From NCBI GenBank assembly GCA_003214695.1, contig QCLI01000003.1, positions 1-64,000 on the forward strand: a stretch of DNA of 64,000 nt, given 5' to 3'. This stretch comes from Prochlorococcus sp. AG-412-P08 (lineage in GTDB: Bacteria > Cyanobacteriota > Cyanobacteriia > PCC-6307 > Cyanobiaceae). Each line of letters opens with the position of its first letter. The stretch's first letter is position 1. This document shows, one piece after another, positions 17,614 through 27,753 of the stretch. Under the pieces are notes generated by a model. The model worked only from the letters and a program-made list of their open reading frames with translations, had not been told where the DNA came from and did not search any database. A program made the translations under genes and the position numbers.

Positions 17614-18588
17614 TCACGAACTTTTTTCTTTTTTTGCATAAGCATCAACTACTCGCTGTACAAGTTGGTGTCTCACAATATCTGCAGAAGTCAATTTACA
17701 AATAGCAATGCCTTTAACTTTTTTAAGAACCTCAATCGCTTCAACAAGACCACTAATCTGTCCTAATGGGAGATCAATCTGAGTTATATCACCTGTAACT
17801 ACCATACGAGACCTTTCTCCTAAGCGAGTTAGCGCCATGCGCATTTGTGCAGAAGTTGTATTTTGAGCTTCATCAAGGATAACGAAAGCATCTTCTAAAG
17901 TCCTACCGCGCATATAGGCCAATGGAGCAACTTCAATAATCCCCTTCTCAAATAACGTTGTGGTTTTCTCCAAACCAAGCAACGAATGAAGTGCGTCATA
18001 AAGAGGTCGTAAATAAGGATCAACCTTCTGCTGGAGGTCTCCAGGCAAGAATCCCAAGTTCTCCCCAGCCTCCACTGCTGGTCTAGTGAGGATAATTCTT
18101 TCTATTTTTCGATCAGACAACATTTTTACGGCCAACACAGTTGCAAGAAAAGTTTTTCCCGTACCAGCTGGTCCAAGAGAAAAAGTCAAGTCATTGCTTT
18201 CCATTGCATCTAAATAAGCCTTTTGTCTTAGTGTTCTTGGCCTTAAAAGGTTTCCTCTTTGGCTTCGAGCGAAAACATGATCTCCCAAAGATGCATAGTC
18301 TCCTTTCCTCCCAGTATCAATTGAGGAAAGAGCTGCTTTAAGATCAACATCAGAGACTGCCTGTCCCTCTTCCCAAACTGGACGCATTAATTCAACCAAT
18401 GCTGCTGCTCTTTCAATCTGGCTTGAACGACCACTGAGCTCCAGTTGTAGCCCTCTTAAAACAATTGATGCGCCTGTTAATTCTTCTAACCTATGAAGCG
18501 TTGAGAGCCCTGCACCTGCAAGAGCTATAGCAGCATCTGAATCAGGTAAATCAATTGCAAATCTTCCAGAAGACTCTGCTCCTGACAT
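17614..18588 (-). CDS. phoH: PhoH-like ATPase
   Basis: Cytoplasmic P-loop ATPase of the PhoH family, linked to RNA metabolism and, in some bacteria, phosphate starvation. The Walker A motif is GPAGTGKT at 139-146, preceded by LRQKAYLDAMESNDLTFSL. The Walker B region is AFVILDEAQNTTSAQMRMAL, and the sensor-like TRLGERSRMVVTGDITQIDL follows. The N-terminal ~110 residues include a KH-like RNA-binding region (LHRLEELTGASIVLRG). It lies 6 bases downstream of rpsP and is probably cotranscribed with it and ffh. No PhoB-box is evident nearby. Confidence 0.95.
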   Translation of the reverse strand: MSGAESSGRFAIDLPDSDAAIALAGAGLSTLHRLEELTGASIVLRGLQLELSGRSSQIERAAALVELMRPVWEEGQAVSDVDLKAALSSIDTGRKGDYASLGDHVFARSQRGNLLRPRTLRQKAYLDAMESNDLTFSLGPAGTGKTFLATVLAVKMLSDRKIERIILTRPAVEAGENLGFLPGDLQQKVDPYLRPLYDALHSLLGLEKTTTLFEKGIIEVAPLAYMRGRTLEDAFVILDEAQNTTSAQMRMALTRLGERSRMVVTGDITQIDLPLGQISGLVEAIEVLKKVKGIAICKLTSADIVRHQLVQRVVDAYAKKEKSS

Positions 18589-18594
18589 AAAATA

Positions 18595-18954
18595 TTAATT
18601 TTCAGAAGAAGCTTCTTCTGAACTCGCTTCTTCTATCTTCTTGGACGACTCTTTTGCCGCTGATTTTCTAGTTTCTTCTTGTTTCAATTTACCAATCAAT
18701 TGAGCTGGGCGAATGGTTTTTTCAAGAATACCTCCTTTTTCCAAGAGAGAGCGAACAGCATCAGTAGGTTGAGCACCTTGACTCAATCTCAATCTAAGAG
18801 CCTCAGTATCTAGCCTTGTTTCCTTAGTTCGAGGATTGTAAAAACCAAATTCCTGAAGAGGGCGGCCATCCCTTCGCGAAGTGCTATTGCAAGCAACTAA
18901 GCGGAAACTAGCCTCCCTCTTCTTACCGAACCGCTTCAGGCGGAGCTTGATCAT
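18595..18954 (-). CDS. rpsP: 30S ribosomal protein S16 with acidic/Ser-rich tail
   Basis: Structural protein of the small subunit. The N-terminal 80 residues are canonical ([54 protein letters not shown]). The 119-residue length exceeds the ~80-90 aa of most bacterial S16 because of a C-terminal extension of Lys, Ser and Glu ending [12 protein letters not shown]. Such tails are common in marine cyanobacterial S16 and are probably disordered. Lies between ffh and phoH on the same strand, with gaps of about 80 and 6 bases. Confidence 0.97.
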   Translation of the reverse strand: MIKLRLKRFGKKREASFRLVACNSTSRRDGRPLQEFGFYNPRTKETRLDTEALRLRLSQGAQPTDAVRSLLEKGGILEKTIRPAQLIGKLKQEETRKSAAKESSKKIEEASSEEASSEN

Positions 18955-19032
18955 CTTCGCTTTACTTCTTGGTTGTTTGTGTAAAAGCAGTGGAAAACCA
19001 CCTACCAGTTACATACATTAGCTTGTCATGGC

Positions 19033-20469
19033 TCATAAGTCTCCAAACCCTTTCTTTTTCTTATGCGGACGCTGACGTTTTGGGGCTCTAACTGAGCCGC
19101 CGCCACCTTTAGGCATTCCAATTCCACCAGTCCCCCCAAGACCTGGCAAGCCTCCCATTCCAGGAAAACCGCCACCACTAGACATTTGTTTCATCAAACC
19201 ACGCATTTTTTGGAAATCTGACAAAACTTTATCCATTTCTGCAGGCGTATGCCCACTGCCAAGAGCTACTCTTCTCCTTCTTGAAGGCTGAGCTGCAAGT
19301 AATTCTGGTTGTGTTCTTTCAGCATTTGTCATAGAACCAATCATTGCCTCAATCCGCTTGAGCTGTTCTTCACCACTCTTCAACATTCCATCATCAATTT
19401 TATTCATTCCAGGAATCATTTTCATTAATCCCCCTAACGACCCCATCCTTTTAATAAGTCTCATCTGCTTAACAAAATCAGAAAAATCAAAAGTTGCTTC
19501 TTGAAACTTCCTTTGCATTTGCTCAGCATCTGCAATTTCAACTTCCTTCTGAGCTTTTTCAACAAGAGTTAAAACATCACCCATTCCCAGAATCCTGCCC
19601 GCCATCCGTTCTGGATGAAAAGGCTGCAAAGCCTCAACCTTTTCTCCAGTACCAATAAACTTAATGGGCTGACCACTGACCTGGCGAATAGATAGGGCTG
19701 CACCACCTCTTGAATCACCATCGAGTTTTGTAAGAACAGCCCCTGTAATGCCAACTTTTTCATGAAAAGCTCGAGTTAGATCAGCGGCCTCCTGGCCAAT
19801 CATCGAGTCAACTACTAATAAGACTTCATCAGGATTAACAGCAGTGCGGATTCGTACCATTTCATCCATCATGTCCTCATCTATCTGCAATCTCCCAGCT
19901 GTATCAACTATTAAAGTATCGAAATTTTCTTCTTTGGCCTTAGCTAAACCTGACGCAGCAATTTCTTCAGGCTTTAAATCTTGACCAAGACTAAAAACCT
20001 CTAATTCAATCTGTTTTCCCAAAGTATTCAACTGATCTATAGCAGCAGGCCTATATACATCTGCAGCAACTAATAAGGTCCTTTGTCCTTTTTCTTTTAA
20101 ATGCAAACCTAGCTTCGCAGTGGCTGTTGTTTTACCTGCTCCCTGAAGACCTGCCATAAGAATGACAGACGGTTTCTTTGTTGAGTCTGCCAAAGGTGCA
20201 TTACTGCCGCCCATTACTTCAACTAATTCTTTGTGAACAACCTCAATAAATTTCTCTCCTGGCTTAACTCCCCGAACCACCTCTGCTCCAATAGCTTTCT
20301 GACGAACTTGTTCTATAAACTCCTTAACGACAGAAAGACTAACGTCAGCTTCTAGAAGCGCACGACGAACCTGCTTAAGTGCAATGTCCACATTATCTTC
20401 ATTAATCTGATTTTCGCCTCTAAGACCTTTTACAGCATCTTCAAAACGTGCAGAAAGCTCATCAAACAT
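19033..20469 (-). CDS. ffh: Signal recognition particle protein Ffh (SRP54)
   Basis: GTPase that binds the SRP RNA and signal sequences and targets nascent membrane proteins to SecYEG. The N domain occupies about residues 1-85. The G domain has GLQGAGKTTATAKL, DTAGRLQIDEDMM and LTKLDGDSRGGAAL. The M domain (about 300-430) shows the RNA-binding GSGHTPAEMDKVLSDFQKM. The C-terminal ~45 residues are Gly-rich with a basic end (KRQRPHKKKKGFGDL). Its RNA partner is encoded at about 47.0-47.1 kb. First gene of an ffh-rpsP-phoH run. Confidence 0.97.
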   Translation of the reverse strand: MFDELSARFEDAVKGLRGENQINEDNVDIALKQVRRALLEADVSLSVVKEFIEQVRQKAIGAEVVRGVKPGEKFIEVVHKELVEVMGGSNAPLADSTKKPSVILMAGLQGAGKTTATAKLGLHLKEKGQRTLLVAADVYRPAAIDQLNTLGKQIELEVFSLGQDLKPEEIAASGLAKAKEENFDTLIVDTAGRLQIDEDMMDEMVRIRTAVNPDEVLLVVDSMIGQEAADLTRAFHEKVGITGAVLTKLDGDSRGGAALSIRQVSGQPIKFIGTGEKVEALQPFHPERMAGRILGMGDVLTLVEKAQKEVEIADAEQMQRKFQEATFDFSDFVKQMRLIKRMGSLGGLMKMIPGMNKIDDGMLKSGEEQLKRIEAMIGSMTNAERTQPELLAAQPSRRRRVALGSGHTPAEMDKVLSDFQKMRGLMKQMSSGGGFPGMGGLPGLGGTGGIGMPKGGGGSVRAPKRQRPHKKKKGFGDL

Positions 20470-20535
20470 TTAATTAAGATTTTATTTCTATTCTTCCAGC
20501 CTACCTAAACAAAAAGCTGTAACACAAAAGTTCCT

Positions 20536-22593
20536 TTATTTTTCACTCCCAAAATCAATCAACTTCCACTGAGACTTATTTCTACCTAATACATATTTCA
20601 CTGTCAAAGAAGGTATATTTGTCTCAGAAATGACCTCTCCAGATTGCTTGACCAGCTTCTCTAAATAAGCTATCTCAACCCTAACTGCAATTCTTTTGCT
20701 TGTTTGATCTAGAATTTTCAATGATTTAATTTCCGCATTAATGATTTGTTTCTGACCTAATGCCTCATCTTTCTTTCTCTGGTCGCTAACTATCTTTACA
20801 AGCTGATTCCTTGCTACTTTTGGTAAATTACTATTGGCTTTACCTTCAAGAATATCTGCTTTTGAACGCAGCCAAACTTCTATTAGTCTAAGGAGTTGAT
20901 CTTGACTAGGACTTTCATTAGTTAGAGCTCTAAACTCCAACATAGTTGACTTAGACATTGTGTTTTTTGTATTAGCTTTATCCTTTTCGGCAGGCTTTTT
21001 AACAGCTGTTTTAGTCTTAGCAATTGATAATTCTGGAGCCTTAGTGTTTTCCCGAAGCTGACTCCTAATTGAAAGCCAGCTGATCAGAGATCCGGAAGAA
21101 AACATACTAATAAAAAGTAAGGGGACCCATATCACCCTTTGATTTATTAGCTTTACTCTTGTCGTAGATATATTAAAAGAAGGAACCTTGAGAGTAGCAA
21201 TTCCCCTTTTATAGATTGCAAGAAGGTTTTCTATCAAGGTGTCTCTATTAACAACATCTTCGCTTAAAGTTTCATTCTCTAAAGAAAATTCATCAGATCC
21301 AGTTAAAGGCCTATCGGAAGATTCTTCAATTTCTTTCGTTGAAGCTAATGACTTTGAGCCTGATTTTTCGGAGGATAATCCAGAAATCAATGAAAAGCCT
21401 GCTTTAGCAATTCCTAAAGCTCCTCTTTTCTCAATCTTTTCAACATAATCTTGAACATCTCTATCTGCAAACCATGCCTCTAAATCAACAGTGTCAACTT
21501 CTATATCTCTAAAACCAGGAAGAACATCTCTTAATAGCCAATTTCTAGAATAGTCACATAATGCCGCTAGCTTTTCTCCTGGGTATGAATCAAACCATTC
21601 TTTTAATCCTATATCACTACTATTAGCAAAACATTCTTCCGCCTGTTTCAAATCAGCAAGCAAAAGATCTATGCATCCAAGTAATGGCATTGCATCAAAA
21701 CCTTGCAAATTAAGCTTAGTAAGCTTCTTCCTAGCTTTTTGCAATGACTCAGGTTTTCTTCTATAGAAACCAGAAGCAACCAGAGAGATAGCACATAAAA
21801 AACCTGCATCAACAGAGCCATTTTTATTCCAATGCCAAAATAAATCTATCTGTTCTTGGACAGTCAAAAACTTTCTTATTTGCTGAAAAAATAACTCAAA
21901 GTCAGACTGTTTTAATTCCGTATTCGAATGATTAAGTTTCTTACCTTCTAATCCACCTCGCTTGAGAACGAACCCATCCAGTAAATTTAATCCCTCTTGA
22001 TGAGCCTTTTGATCTGAAAGATCTCTGCTTAGTAAGTCAAGAATCCTATAAGGCAATAGTGTTTCAAGCTCCTTTTCAAGGGTTCTTCTATGTTCAGCGA
22101 GCTTCCCCATCCTTTGAAGCAAATGAATCCCTTCTTCTAATAGCTCCGCAGCAGATGAATAATGTCTTTGTTCTTGTTCTTGGAAGGCTGCATCTCGACA
22201 AGAAAGAGCTGCCAATAAAGTCAAATCAGATTCTCTACCACTTCCAAGTGCAGGCGCTTGAGGAGGCTGGAGTGCTTTCCTAGAAAGTTTAAAAGCCTCA
22301 TAAGAAATGTTTGCTTCCCATAAAAGTATTAAGCCAGCAACATCCCGATTTGACGAAAATTCAAGTCCTTCAGCCCCTCCCAACAAAGCGGATTCATACT
22401 TCTCTCGTGACTCCTTATCACAAAGCAAATCAGCAGATCGGCGCAAAAGCTCCGATCGTTGTGAAATCACTTCAGGGGTAAAACCCTTATCAGGAGTACG
22501 ATCTAAGCGCAACTGGAAAAATCTCAGTACTTCCTCAGGTCCAGAAGAAGGACTAACTCCAAGTAAACGAAAGTGATCGATCGGCAGTTCCAA
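20536..22593 (-). CDS. ftn2: Cell division protein Ftn2/ZipN (ARC6-like)
   Basis: Cyanobacterial and plastid division factor that anchors FtsZ to the membrane. The N-terminal region (LPIDHFRLLGVSPSSGPEEV, about 2-70) is a J-like domain without the HPD motif. A long helical middle follows, including a TPR-like stretch. One membrane segment sits at about residues 489-510 (VIWVPLLFISMFSSGSLISW). The C-terminal ~120 residues are the IMS/DUF4101-type domain (LRLIEVWLRSKADILEGKAN, IPSLTVKYVLGRNKSQWKLI). Length of 685 aa fits the family. ftsZ and ftsQ lie about 23 kb downstream. Divergent from pdhA. Confidence 0.9.
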   Translation of the reverse strand: MELPIDHFRLLGVSPSSGPEEVLRFFQLRLDRTPDKGFTPEVISQRSELLRRSADLLCDKESREKYESALLGGAEGLEFSSNRDVAGLILLWEANISYEAFKLSRKALQPPQAPALGSGRESDLTLLAALSCRDAAFQEQEQRHYSSAAELLEEGIHLLQRMGKLAEHRRTLEKELETLLPYRILDLLSRDLSDQKAHQEGLNLLDGFVLKRGGLEGKKLNHSNTELKQSDFELFFQQIRKFLTVQEQIDLFWHWNKNGSVDAGFLCAISLVASGFYRRKPESLQKARKKLTKLNLQGFDAMPLLGCIDLLLADLKQAEECFANSSDIGLKEWFDSYPGEKLAALCDYSRNWLLRDVLPGFRDIEVDTVDLEAWFADRDVQDYVEKIEKRGALGIAKAGFSLISGLSSEKSGSKSLASTKEIEESSDRPLTGSDEFSLENETLSEDVVNRDTLIENLLAIYKRGIATLKVPSFNISTTRVKLINQRVIWVPLLFISMFSSGSLISWLSIRSQLRENTKAPELSIAKTKTAVKKPAEKDKANTKNTMSKSTMLEFRALTNESPSQDQLLRLIEVWLRSKADILEGKANSNLPKVARNQLVKIVSDQRKKDEALGQKQIINAEIKSLKILDQTSKRIAVRVEIAYLEKLVKQSGEVISETNIPSLTVKYVLGRNKSQWKLIDFGSEK

Positions 22594-22700
22594 TCAAGAA
22601 TCGAGCTATTAGCATTAAACTTTAGACAGAACAAAGATCTATGCAATGCTTATTACTTCCATAGACCTTTAAAGTCATACATGGATAAGCAGATGATTAA

Positions 22701-23798
22701 ATGACACAATCAACAAACGTGACTAATCAACAAGCTAAAAATAATCTGAATTTGGAAGGCGCACATGCAGAGCGTCTAAAGAACATATCAGAACAAAAGC
22801 CAGCTCCTATAGATCGTGAAACAGGTCTAAGGCTCTTTAAGGACATGACATTAGGGAGAAGATTTGAAGATAAATGCGCAGAAATGTATTACAGGGGGAA
22901 GATGTTTGGCTTTGTTCATTTATACAACGGCCAAGAGGCCGTTAGCTCAGGTGTAATTGGAGCAATGAAACAAAAACATGACTGGTTTTGTAGTACCTAT
23001 CGTGATCATGTTCATGCTTTAAGCGCTGGTGTACCAGCAAAAGAAGTGATGAGTGAATTATTTGGCAAGGAAACTGGTTGTAGCAAAGGGAGAGGAGGCT
23101 CAATGCATCTATTTTCCAAAGAGCACCACCTTCTAGGTGGGTATGCATTTATTGGAGAAGGTATCCCTGTAGCACTTGGATCTGCCTTTACTAGTCGTTA
23201 CAAAAAAGAAGTTTTTAACGACAATTCAAGTGATGCAGTTACAGCTGCATTTTTTGGTGATGGGACCTGCAATATTGGTCAATTTTACGAATGTCTAAAC
23301 ATGGCTCAACTATGGAAACTACCGATTATTTTTGTTGTTGAGAACAATAAATGGGCAATCGGAATGGCTCATGATAGAGCAACTAGCGAACCTGAGATTT
23401 GGAGGAAGGCCAGTGCTTTTGGAATGAAAGGAGAAGAAGTAGACGGGATGGATATACTTGCAGTTCGTGGAGCAGCTCAAAGAGCGATTGAAAGAGCCAG
23501 ATCAGGCCAAGGTCCAACCTTACTGGAGTGTCTTACGTATCGGTTCAGAGGACATTCCTTAGCTGATCCTGACGAACTTCGTTCATCAGAAGAAAAAGAG
23601 TTTTGGGCTAAAAGAGACCCAATAAAATCATTTAAAACAAACCTTTGCGAGACAGGTCTTGTTACAACCGATGAACTACTAACAATTGAAAAAGAAATTG
23701 ATCAAGAAATCCAGGATTCAGTAGAGTTTGCTCTTGGAGCAGCCGATCCAGATCCTTCTGAGTTAACTAAATATATTTGGGCAGAACAAAAAGAATAG
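22701..23798 (+). CDS. pdhA: Pyruvate dehydrogenase E1 component, alpha subunit
   Basis: Decarboxylates pyruvate using thiamine diphosphate and passes the acetyl group to E2. The cofactor motif is [20 protein letters not shown] (about 189-208), ending in the usual VENN. The active-site region [13 protein letters not shown] and the phosphorylation-loop-like [14 protein letters not shown] are conserved. Length of 365 aa is normal. The beta subunit is not adjacent, as in other cyanobacteria. The E3 candidate lpd lies about 9 kb away. It converges on the sigma factor gene with about 30 bases between stops. Confidence 0.95.
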   Translation: MTQSTNVTNQQAKNNLNLEGAHAERLKNISEQKPAPIDRETGLRLFKDMTLGRRFEDKCAEMYYRGKMFGFVHLYNGQEAVSSGVIGAMKQKHDWFCSTYRDHVHALSAGVPAKEVMSELFGKETGCSKGRGGSMHLFSKEHHLLGGYAFIGEGIPVALGSAFTSRYKKEVFNDNSSDAVTAAFFGDGTCNIGQFYECLNMAQLWKLPIIFVVENNKWAIGMAHDRATSEPEIWRKASAFGMKGEEVDGMDILAVRGAAQRAIERARSGQGPTLLECLTYRFRGHSLADPDELRSSEEKEFWAKRDPIKSFKTNLCETGLVTTDELLTIEKEIDQEIQDSVEFALGAADPDPSELTKYIWAEQKE

Positions 23799-23830
23799 TC
23801 TCTTAATTAGTTAAATCTAAAGACTATTAA

Positions 23831-24772
23831 TTAAATCCCACTAGGAAGTTTTCTAGTCAAGTTCCTTAATTTACGCAGAGACTTTAATTCAACTTGCCTT
23901 ACACGTTCTCTAGAGACCTCTAGTAAGCGTCCTATCTCTGCAAGAGTATGTCTATCATTTCCTTCTAACCCAAATCTAAGCTTAAGAACATGTTGTTCCT
24001 GCTCGCTTAAATGAGTCAACCATCTGCCCAGTTGTTCTTGATGAATACTTTGTTCAACTTTGTCCAAAGGTTCCTCTGCAGAAGCATCTGCAATTAAATC
24101 ACCAAGGAAGCTACGCCCATCATCTCCATTCACAGGTGCATCTAGGCTGCTAGTAGTAAGTGCTTGGCGCAATATTGAATCAAGCTCTTCAACTTCTATA
24201 TCCATTTCTTCGGCTATCTCAATACGATTAGGAATAGCGCCTAATTTATGAGCCAAATCAAGGCTTACTTTTCTAATAGTTGCAAGTCTTTCACTTAAAT
24301 GAACTGGTAATCGAATGGTGCGAGACTGACAAGCAATCGCTCTAGTCATGCTCTGACGAATCCACCAGAAAGCATAGGTAGAAAATTTATACCCACGAGT
24401 TGGATCAAACTTTTCTACTGCCCTTTCTAACCCAAGAGAACCTTCCTGAACTAAATCTAAAAGTTCTAGTCCCTTACCTTGATACTTCTTTGCAACACTG
24501 ACTACAAGACGGAGGTTTGCTTTCATCATCCGTTCTTTGGCTCTTCTACCAATTCGAATCAACCTACGCTCATGAGAAGTGAATTTCTTCGTTTTTTCGT
24601 CAACCATTCCATCTTCAGTCAAATTCATCATTATCTGTACTTGATTACCTAATTCAATTTCTTCTGCAGGAGTCAACAAAGGTACTCTTCCTATAGTTGC
24701 TAAATACCAACTAATAGGATCGGTGCTACGCCTTTTTTGTGATTCAGCTGCCTTGGGTGCTGATGAAACCAT
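23831..24772 (-). CDS. Group 2 RNA polymerase sigma-70 factor
   Basis: Primary-like but non-essential sigma factor. Region 1.2 is DPISWYLATIGRVPLLT; region 2 has NLRLVVSVAKKYQGKGLELL and the -10-binding segment GYKFSTYAFWWIRQSMTRAI; region 3 follows; region 4 ends with the helix-turn-helix TLAEIGRLLEVSRERVRQVE. At 313 aa it lacks the long region 1.1 of the housekeeping RpoD. It belongs to the cyanobacterial group 2 (SigB/C/D/E-like) set; which member cannot be fixed from sequence inspection. Promoters with near-consensus -10 boxes are the expected targets. Confidence 0.93.
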   Translation of the reverse strand: MVSSAPKAAESQKRRSTDPISWYLATIGRVPLLTPAEEIELGNQVQIMMNLTEDGMVDEKTKKFTSHERRLIRIGRRAKERMMKANLRLVVSVAKKYQGKGLELLDLVQEGSLGLERAVEKFDPTRGYKFSTYAFWWIRQSMTRAIACQSRTIRLPVHLSERLATIRKVSLDLAHKLGAIPNRIEIAEEMDIEVEELDSILRQALTTSSLDAPVNGDDGRSFLGDLIADASAEEPLDKVEQSIHQEQLGRWLTHLSEQEQHVLKLRFGLEGNDRHTLAEIGRLLEVSRERVRQVELKSLRKLRNLTRKLPSGI

Positions 24773-24924
24773 TTTTTCTTTATCCCAAAACGTGTAGTAA
24801 CTTTCCTACAGATTTTGTAAAAGAGGCCAATGCTTCAAAAACCCTACAGATTCTTGCTTTGAAACGTACACATTTCTACAAAAAAGCGTCAAAAAACACG
24901 CCAATATGTATAAAAGTAAACTTT

Positions 24925-26472
24925 TTAGCGTTGAAGTTTGTTCATAACCATTCCTAAATTTTTAGCAATCAAGCTCGCATTTGAACCTTCTTCGCATTTC
25001 TTTGCAGCATCTGCATGGATTAAAACTGCTAGTGCGAACAAATCATAATTGAGTTTGTTTTCCGAACAGCTTCCCATCGCCCCAATCCCTGCAACAAAAC
25101 CTGCCAACAAATCTCCCAAACCCGTTCGAGCTACGACACTAGAGGTGTTCACCAATTGCCAAACAGAACCAGAAGGAGAAGCAATAACACTATGTGCTCC
25201 CTTAATTAAGACTCCAACCCCACTTGCCTTCGCAGCTAAAGCTGCTGCTCTCAAAGGGCAAGAAGGATCTAATTCTGGGAACAATCGAGAGAATTCATCT
25301 ATGTGAGGGGTTATCCATGTAAGTCCTTTACGTTTTCTTAGCCATTTCCACCCTTCATTGGAGCTAGAGAGTCTATTTAAACCATCAGCATCAAGTACTA
25401 ATAGCCCAGCAAATTCTTCAAGAGCTAAGGCAAAATGATCCCAATTTTCATTTGCAAGGCCTAACCCTGGTCCTATCAACAAAGAATCAATACGTGCAAA
25501 GTTAATTTTTTCGAAACATTTAGCAAGATAAATCTCTTCATTTTGAGAATAAGCATAATTATGAAAAATCACTTCAGGAACAATTCCAAACAAAGAGTTA
25601 GAGATATCTGAGGGCAAGACAGTTTGGATACTTCCCACACCACTTGCAATTGCTCCTTTTAAGGCAAGCAAAGAAGCACCTTTATATTTCTTACAACCAG
25701 CAATAACAAATAATCTTCCTCTCTGATATTTACTTGAATTAGGGCAAATTTCTGGAAAGTTAAAAGACGCAATATCATTTGAAGAAATTTTCAACGGTGG
25801 CTTATTAGGTAATGAATCAAAAAAAGCTTTTGGTATTCCGATATCAAGCCTGACCAAAGTTCCTACATAATGCAATGCACGATCCTGTATCAGGCCTGTC
25901 TTTATTAGGCCTACTGTTAACGTAAAGGCTGCTTTTGCAGCACCAGTCTCAAATATTCTTCCATCTTCTGAACATATCCCAGCAGGTACATCCAAGCTAA
26001 TTAAATGGCCTGGTTTGAGTTCTTCTCTTGTTTTCAAAAGTCTCCCAATCTCTTTCGGTATTGACCTGGTTTGAGATAGGCCAAAAAGAGCCTCAATCCA
26101 AAGTGCCTGATCTGAAGCATCAGGTTCACTTTGTAATTGAGTTATCCCAATAGAAATACAATAGGAAAGATGTTTAGCAGTTAAAGGCTTTTTAATTTCC
26201 AGTGGGCACCATAAAGAGACTTCTACACCTGCTAAATGAAGCTCCCTTGCTAAGACAAGACCATCTCCACCATTGTGACCAGGTCCAACTAAAACAAGAA
26301 CTCCTTTATTGAGAAGTTCTCGATTCTCCATGAACCAACCTTTAATCCTCAAGCCAACCTTTTCCATCAATGCTTCTTCAGGCATTCCATACGAAAAAAG
26401 TTTTTCTTCTAATCCTCTCATCTGTGAAGATGAGACAATTAAATGATCAGCATCAGAAGCAGGCCAGCTCAA
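24925..26472 (-). CDS. nnr: Bifunctional NAD(P)H-hydrate epimerase / dehydratase
   Basis: Repairs damaged NAD(P)H hydrates. The N-terminal epimerase (YjeF-N) domain has GPGHNGGDGLVLARELHLAG near residues 63-82. The C-terminal ADP-dependent dehydratase (YjeF-C, ribokinase-like) begins near residue 245 and has RGRLFVIAGCKKYKGA, LLIGPGLGL, VLDADGLNRL, ITPHIDEFSRL and the catalytic TGLGDLLAGFVAG. Length of 515 aa is standard for the fusion. Head-to-head with mnmA, with about 46 bases between starts. The first residues MSWPASDADHLIVSSSQM resemble the family's start. Confidence 0.94.
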   Translation of the reverse strand: MSWPASDADHLIVSSSQMRGLEEKLFSYGMPEEALMEKVGLRIKGWFMENRELLNKGVLVLVGPGHNGGDGLVLARELHLAGVEVSLWCPLEIKKPLTAKHLSYCISIGITQLQSEPDASDQALWIEALFGLSQTRSIPKEIGRLLKTREELKPGHLISLDVPAGICSEDGRIFETGAAKAAFTLTVGLIKTGLIQDRALHYVGTLVRLDIGIPKAFFDSLPNKPPLKISSNDIASFNFPEICPNSSKYQRGRLFVIAGCKKYKGASLLALKGAIASGVGSIQTVLPSDISNSLFGIVPEVIFHNYAYSQNEEIYLAKCFEKINFARIDSLLIGPGLGLANENWDHFALALEEFAGLLVLDADGLNRLSSSNEGWKWLRKRKGLTWITPHIDEFSRLFPELDPSCPLRAAALAAKASGVGVLIKGAHSVIASPSGSVWQLVNTSSVVARTGLGDLLAGFVAGIGAMGSCSENKLNYDLFALAVLIHADAAKKCEEGSNASLIAKNLGMVMNKLQR

Positions 26473-26518
26473 AACTGTTCAACATTTACATCCACACTAT
26501 TAAGAAATTAATAGGTCA

Positions 26519-27739
26519 ATGACTATTACTCCAAAAAAAACATCATGTTTATCGATCAAACAAAACGCCAAAGCTACGCCTGAAGGGCAAGAAGTTTTGA
26601 AAAGACTAAAAGAAGTTAGCGGTTCTCATCAGATAGCAGTAGGACTTTCTGGGGGAGTCGATAGCTCTTTAACTGCTGCTCTTCTAGTAGAGGCAGGTTG
26701 GAAAGTTGAAGGGATAACTCTTTGGTTAATGAGTGGCAAAGGTTCATGTTGTACAGATGGGCTTATTGATGCAGCAGGGATATGTAAGCAACTTCAAATA
26801 TCACATCATATTATTGATGCCAGAGAAAACTTTAAGAAAGAGATCATTGATTCTGTAGTTAGTGGATATGAAGAAGGTATTACTCCTTTACCCTGTTCAA
26901 AATGCAATCGCTTTGTAAAATTTTCACCAATGCTCGAATGGAGCCACAAAAACCTAGGGTTAGATCGCATTGCAACAGGTCATTATGCTCGAATAAGATA
27001 TTTTCAAGAAGATAGAAGTCAAGAAAACAATTCAAAACAACTAATTAAACGTCATCAACTTCTGAGGGGTCTTGATGAAGAAAAAGACCAAAGCTATTTT
27101 CTTTACGACTTATCCCAAGAGGTTCTAGGAAAAGTGATTTTTCCTCTTGGAGAATTAAAAAAATCTGATACAAGAAAAGAAGCAAGTCGCTTGAATCTAA
27201 GAACTGCAACTAAGCCCGAAAGCCAGGACTTATGCCTAGCTGAGCATCATGGTTCAATGAAAGCATTCTTAGACAATTATCTACCATCGAAGAAAGGTGA
27301 AATTATTCTTAAAAATGGTCATGTTTTAGGACACCATGATGGAATTGAGCACTTCACAATTGGCCAAAGAAAAGGTCTAGGAATTGCCTGGAAAGAACCT
27401 CTTCATGTAATAGAAATAGAATCTTTAACTAATCGAGTAATAGTAGCTCCTAGGTCAGAAGCCAGCAAGATAGATTGTATTGTTGGTGAAATCAACTGGG
27501 TCTCAATTGAGCCACCTAAGAAGAAAATTAAAGTAGAAGTCCAGTTACGTTATAGAAGCAAACCTGTAATAGCCACTCTTACTCCTTTAGAACCATTGTT
27601 AAAAGATATTGAGAGCAAACGACCTTATCGTTGCAATTTAATTTTTCAATTAGATCAGTTTTCTATAACTCCAGGACAAGCTGCAGTTTTTTATGAAGGT
27701 GACGTTCTTCTTGGAGGAGGAATAATAGAAAAAAAATAA
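26519..27739 (+). CDS. mnmA: tRNA-specific 2-thiouridylase MnmA
   Basis: Thiolates U34 of the Lys, Glu and Gln tRNAs. The PP-loop is [15 protein letters not shown] near residues 43-57. The catalytic Cys pair is in PLPCSKCN (first Cys) and SQDLCLAEH (second Cys). [10 protein letters not shown] and the tRNA-binding segment [12 protein letters not shown] are conserved. Length of 406 aa is slightly longer than the typical 360-380 because of about 30 extra N-terminal residues; the internal start could be later. It converges on lnt with 14 bases between stops. Confidence 0.95.
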   Translation: MTITPKKTSCLSIKQNAKATPEGQEVLKRLKEVSGSHQIAVGLSGGVDSSLTAALLVEAGWKVEGITLWLMSGKGSCCTDGLIDAAGICKQLQISHHIIDARENFKKEIIDSVVSGYEEGITPLPCSKCNRFVKFSPMLEWSHKNLGLDRIATGHYARIRYFQEDRSQENNSKQLIKRHQLLRGLDEEKDQSYFLYDLSQEVLGKVIFPLGELKKSDTRKEASRLNLRTATKPESQDLCLAEHHGSMKAFLDNYLPSKKGEIILKNGHVLGHHDGIEHFTIGQRKGLGIAWKEPLHVIEIESLTNRVIVAPRSEASKIDCIVGEINWVSIEPPKKKIKVEVQLRYRSKPVIATLTPLEPLLKDIESKRPYRCNLIFQLDQFSITPGQAAVFYEGDVLLGGGIIEKK

Positions 27740-27753
27740 TTTCAACTATGAGA

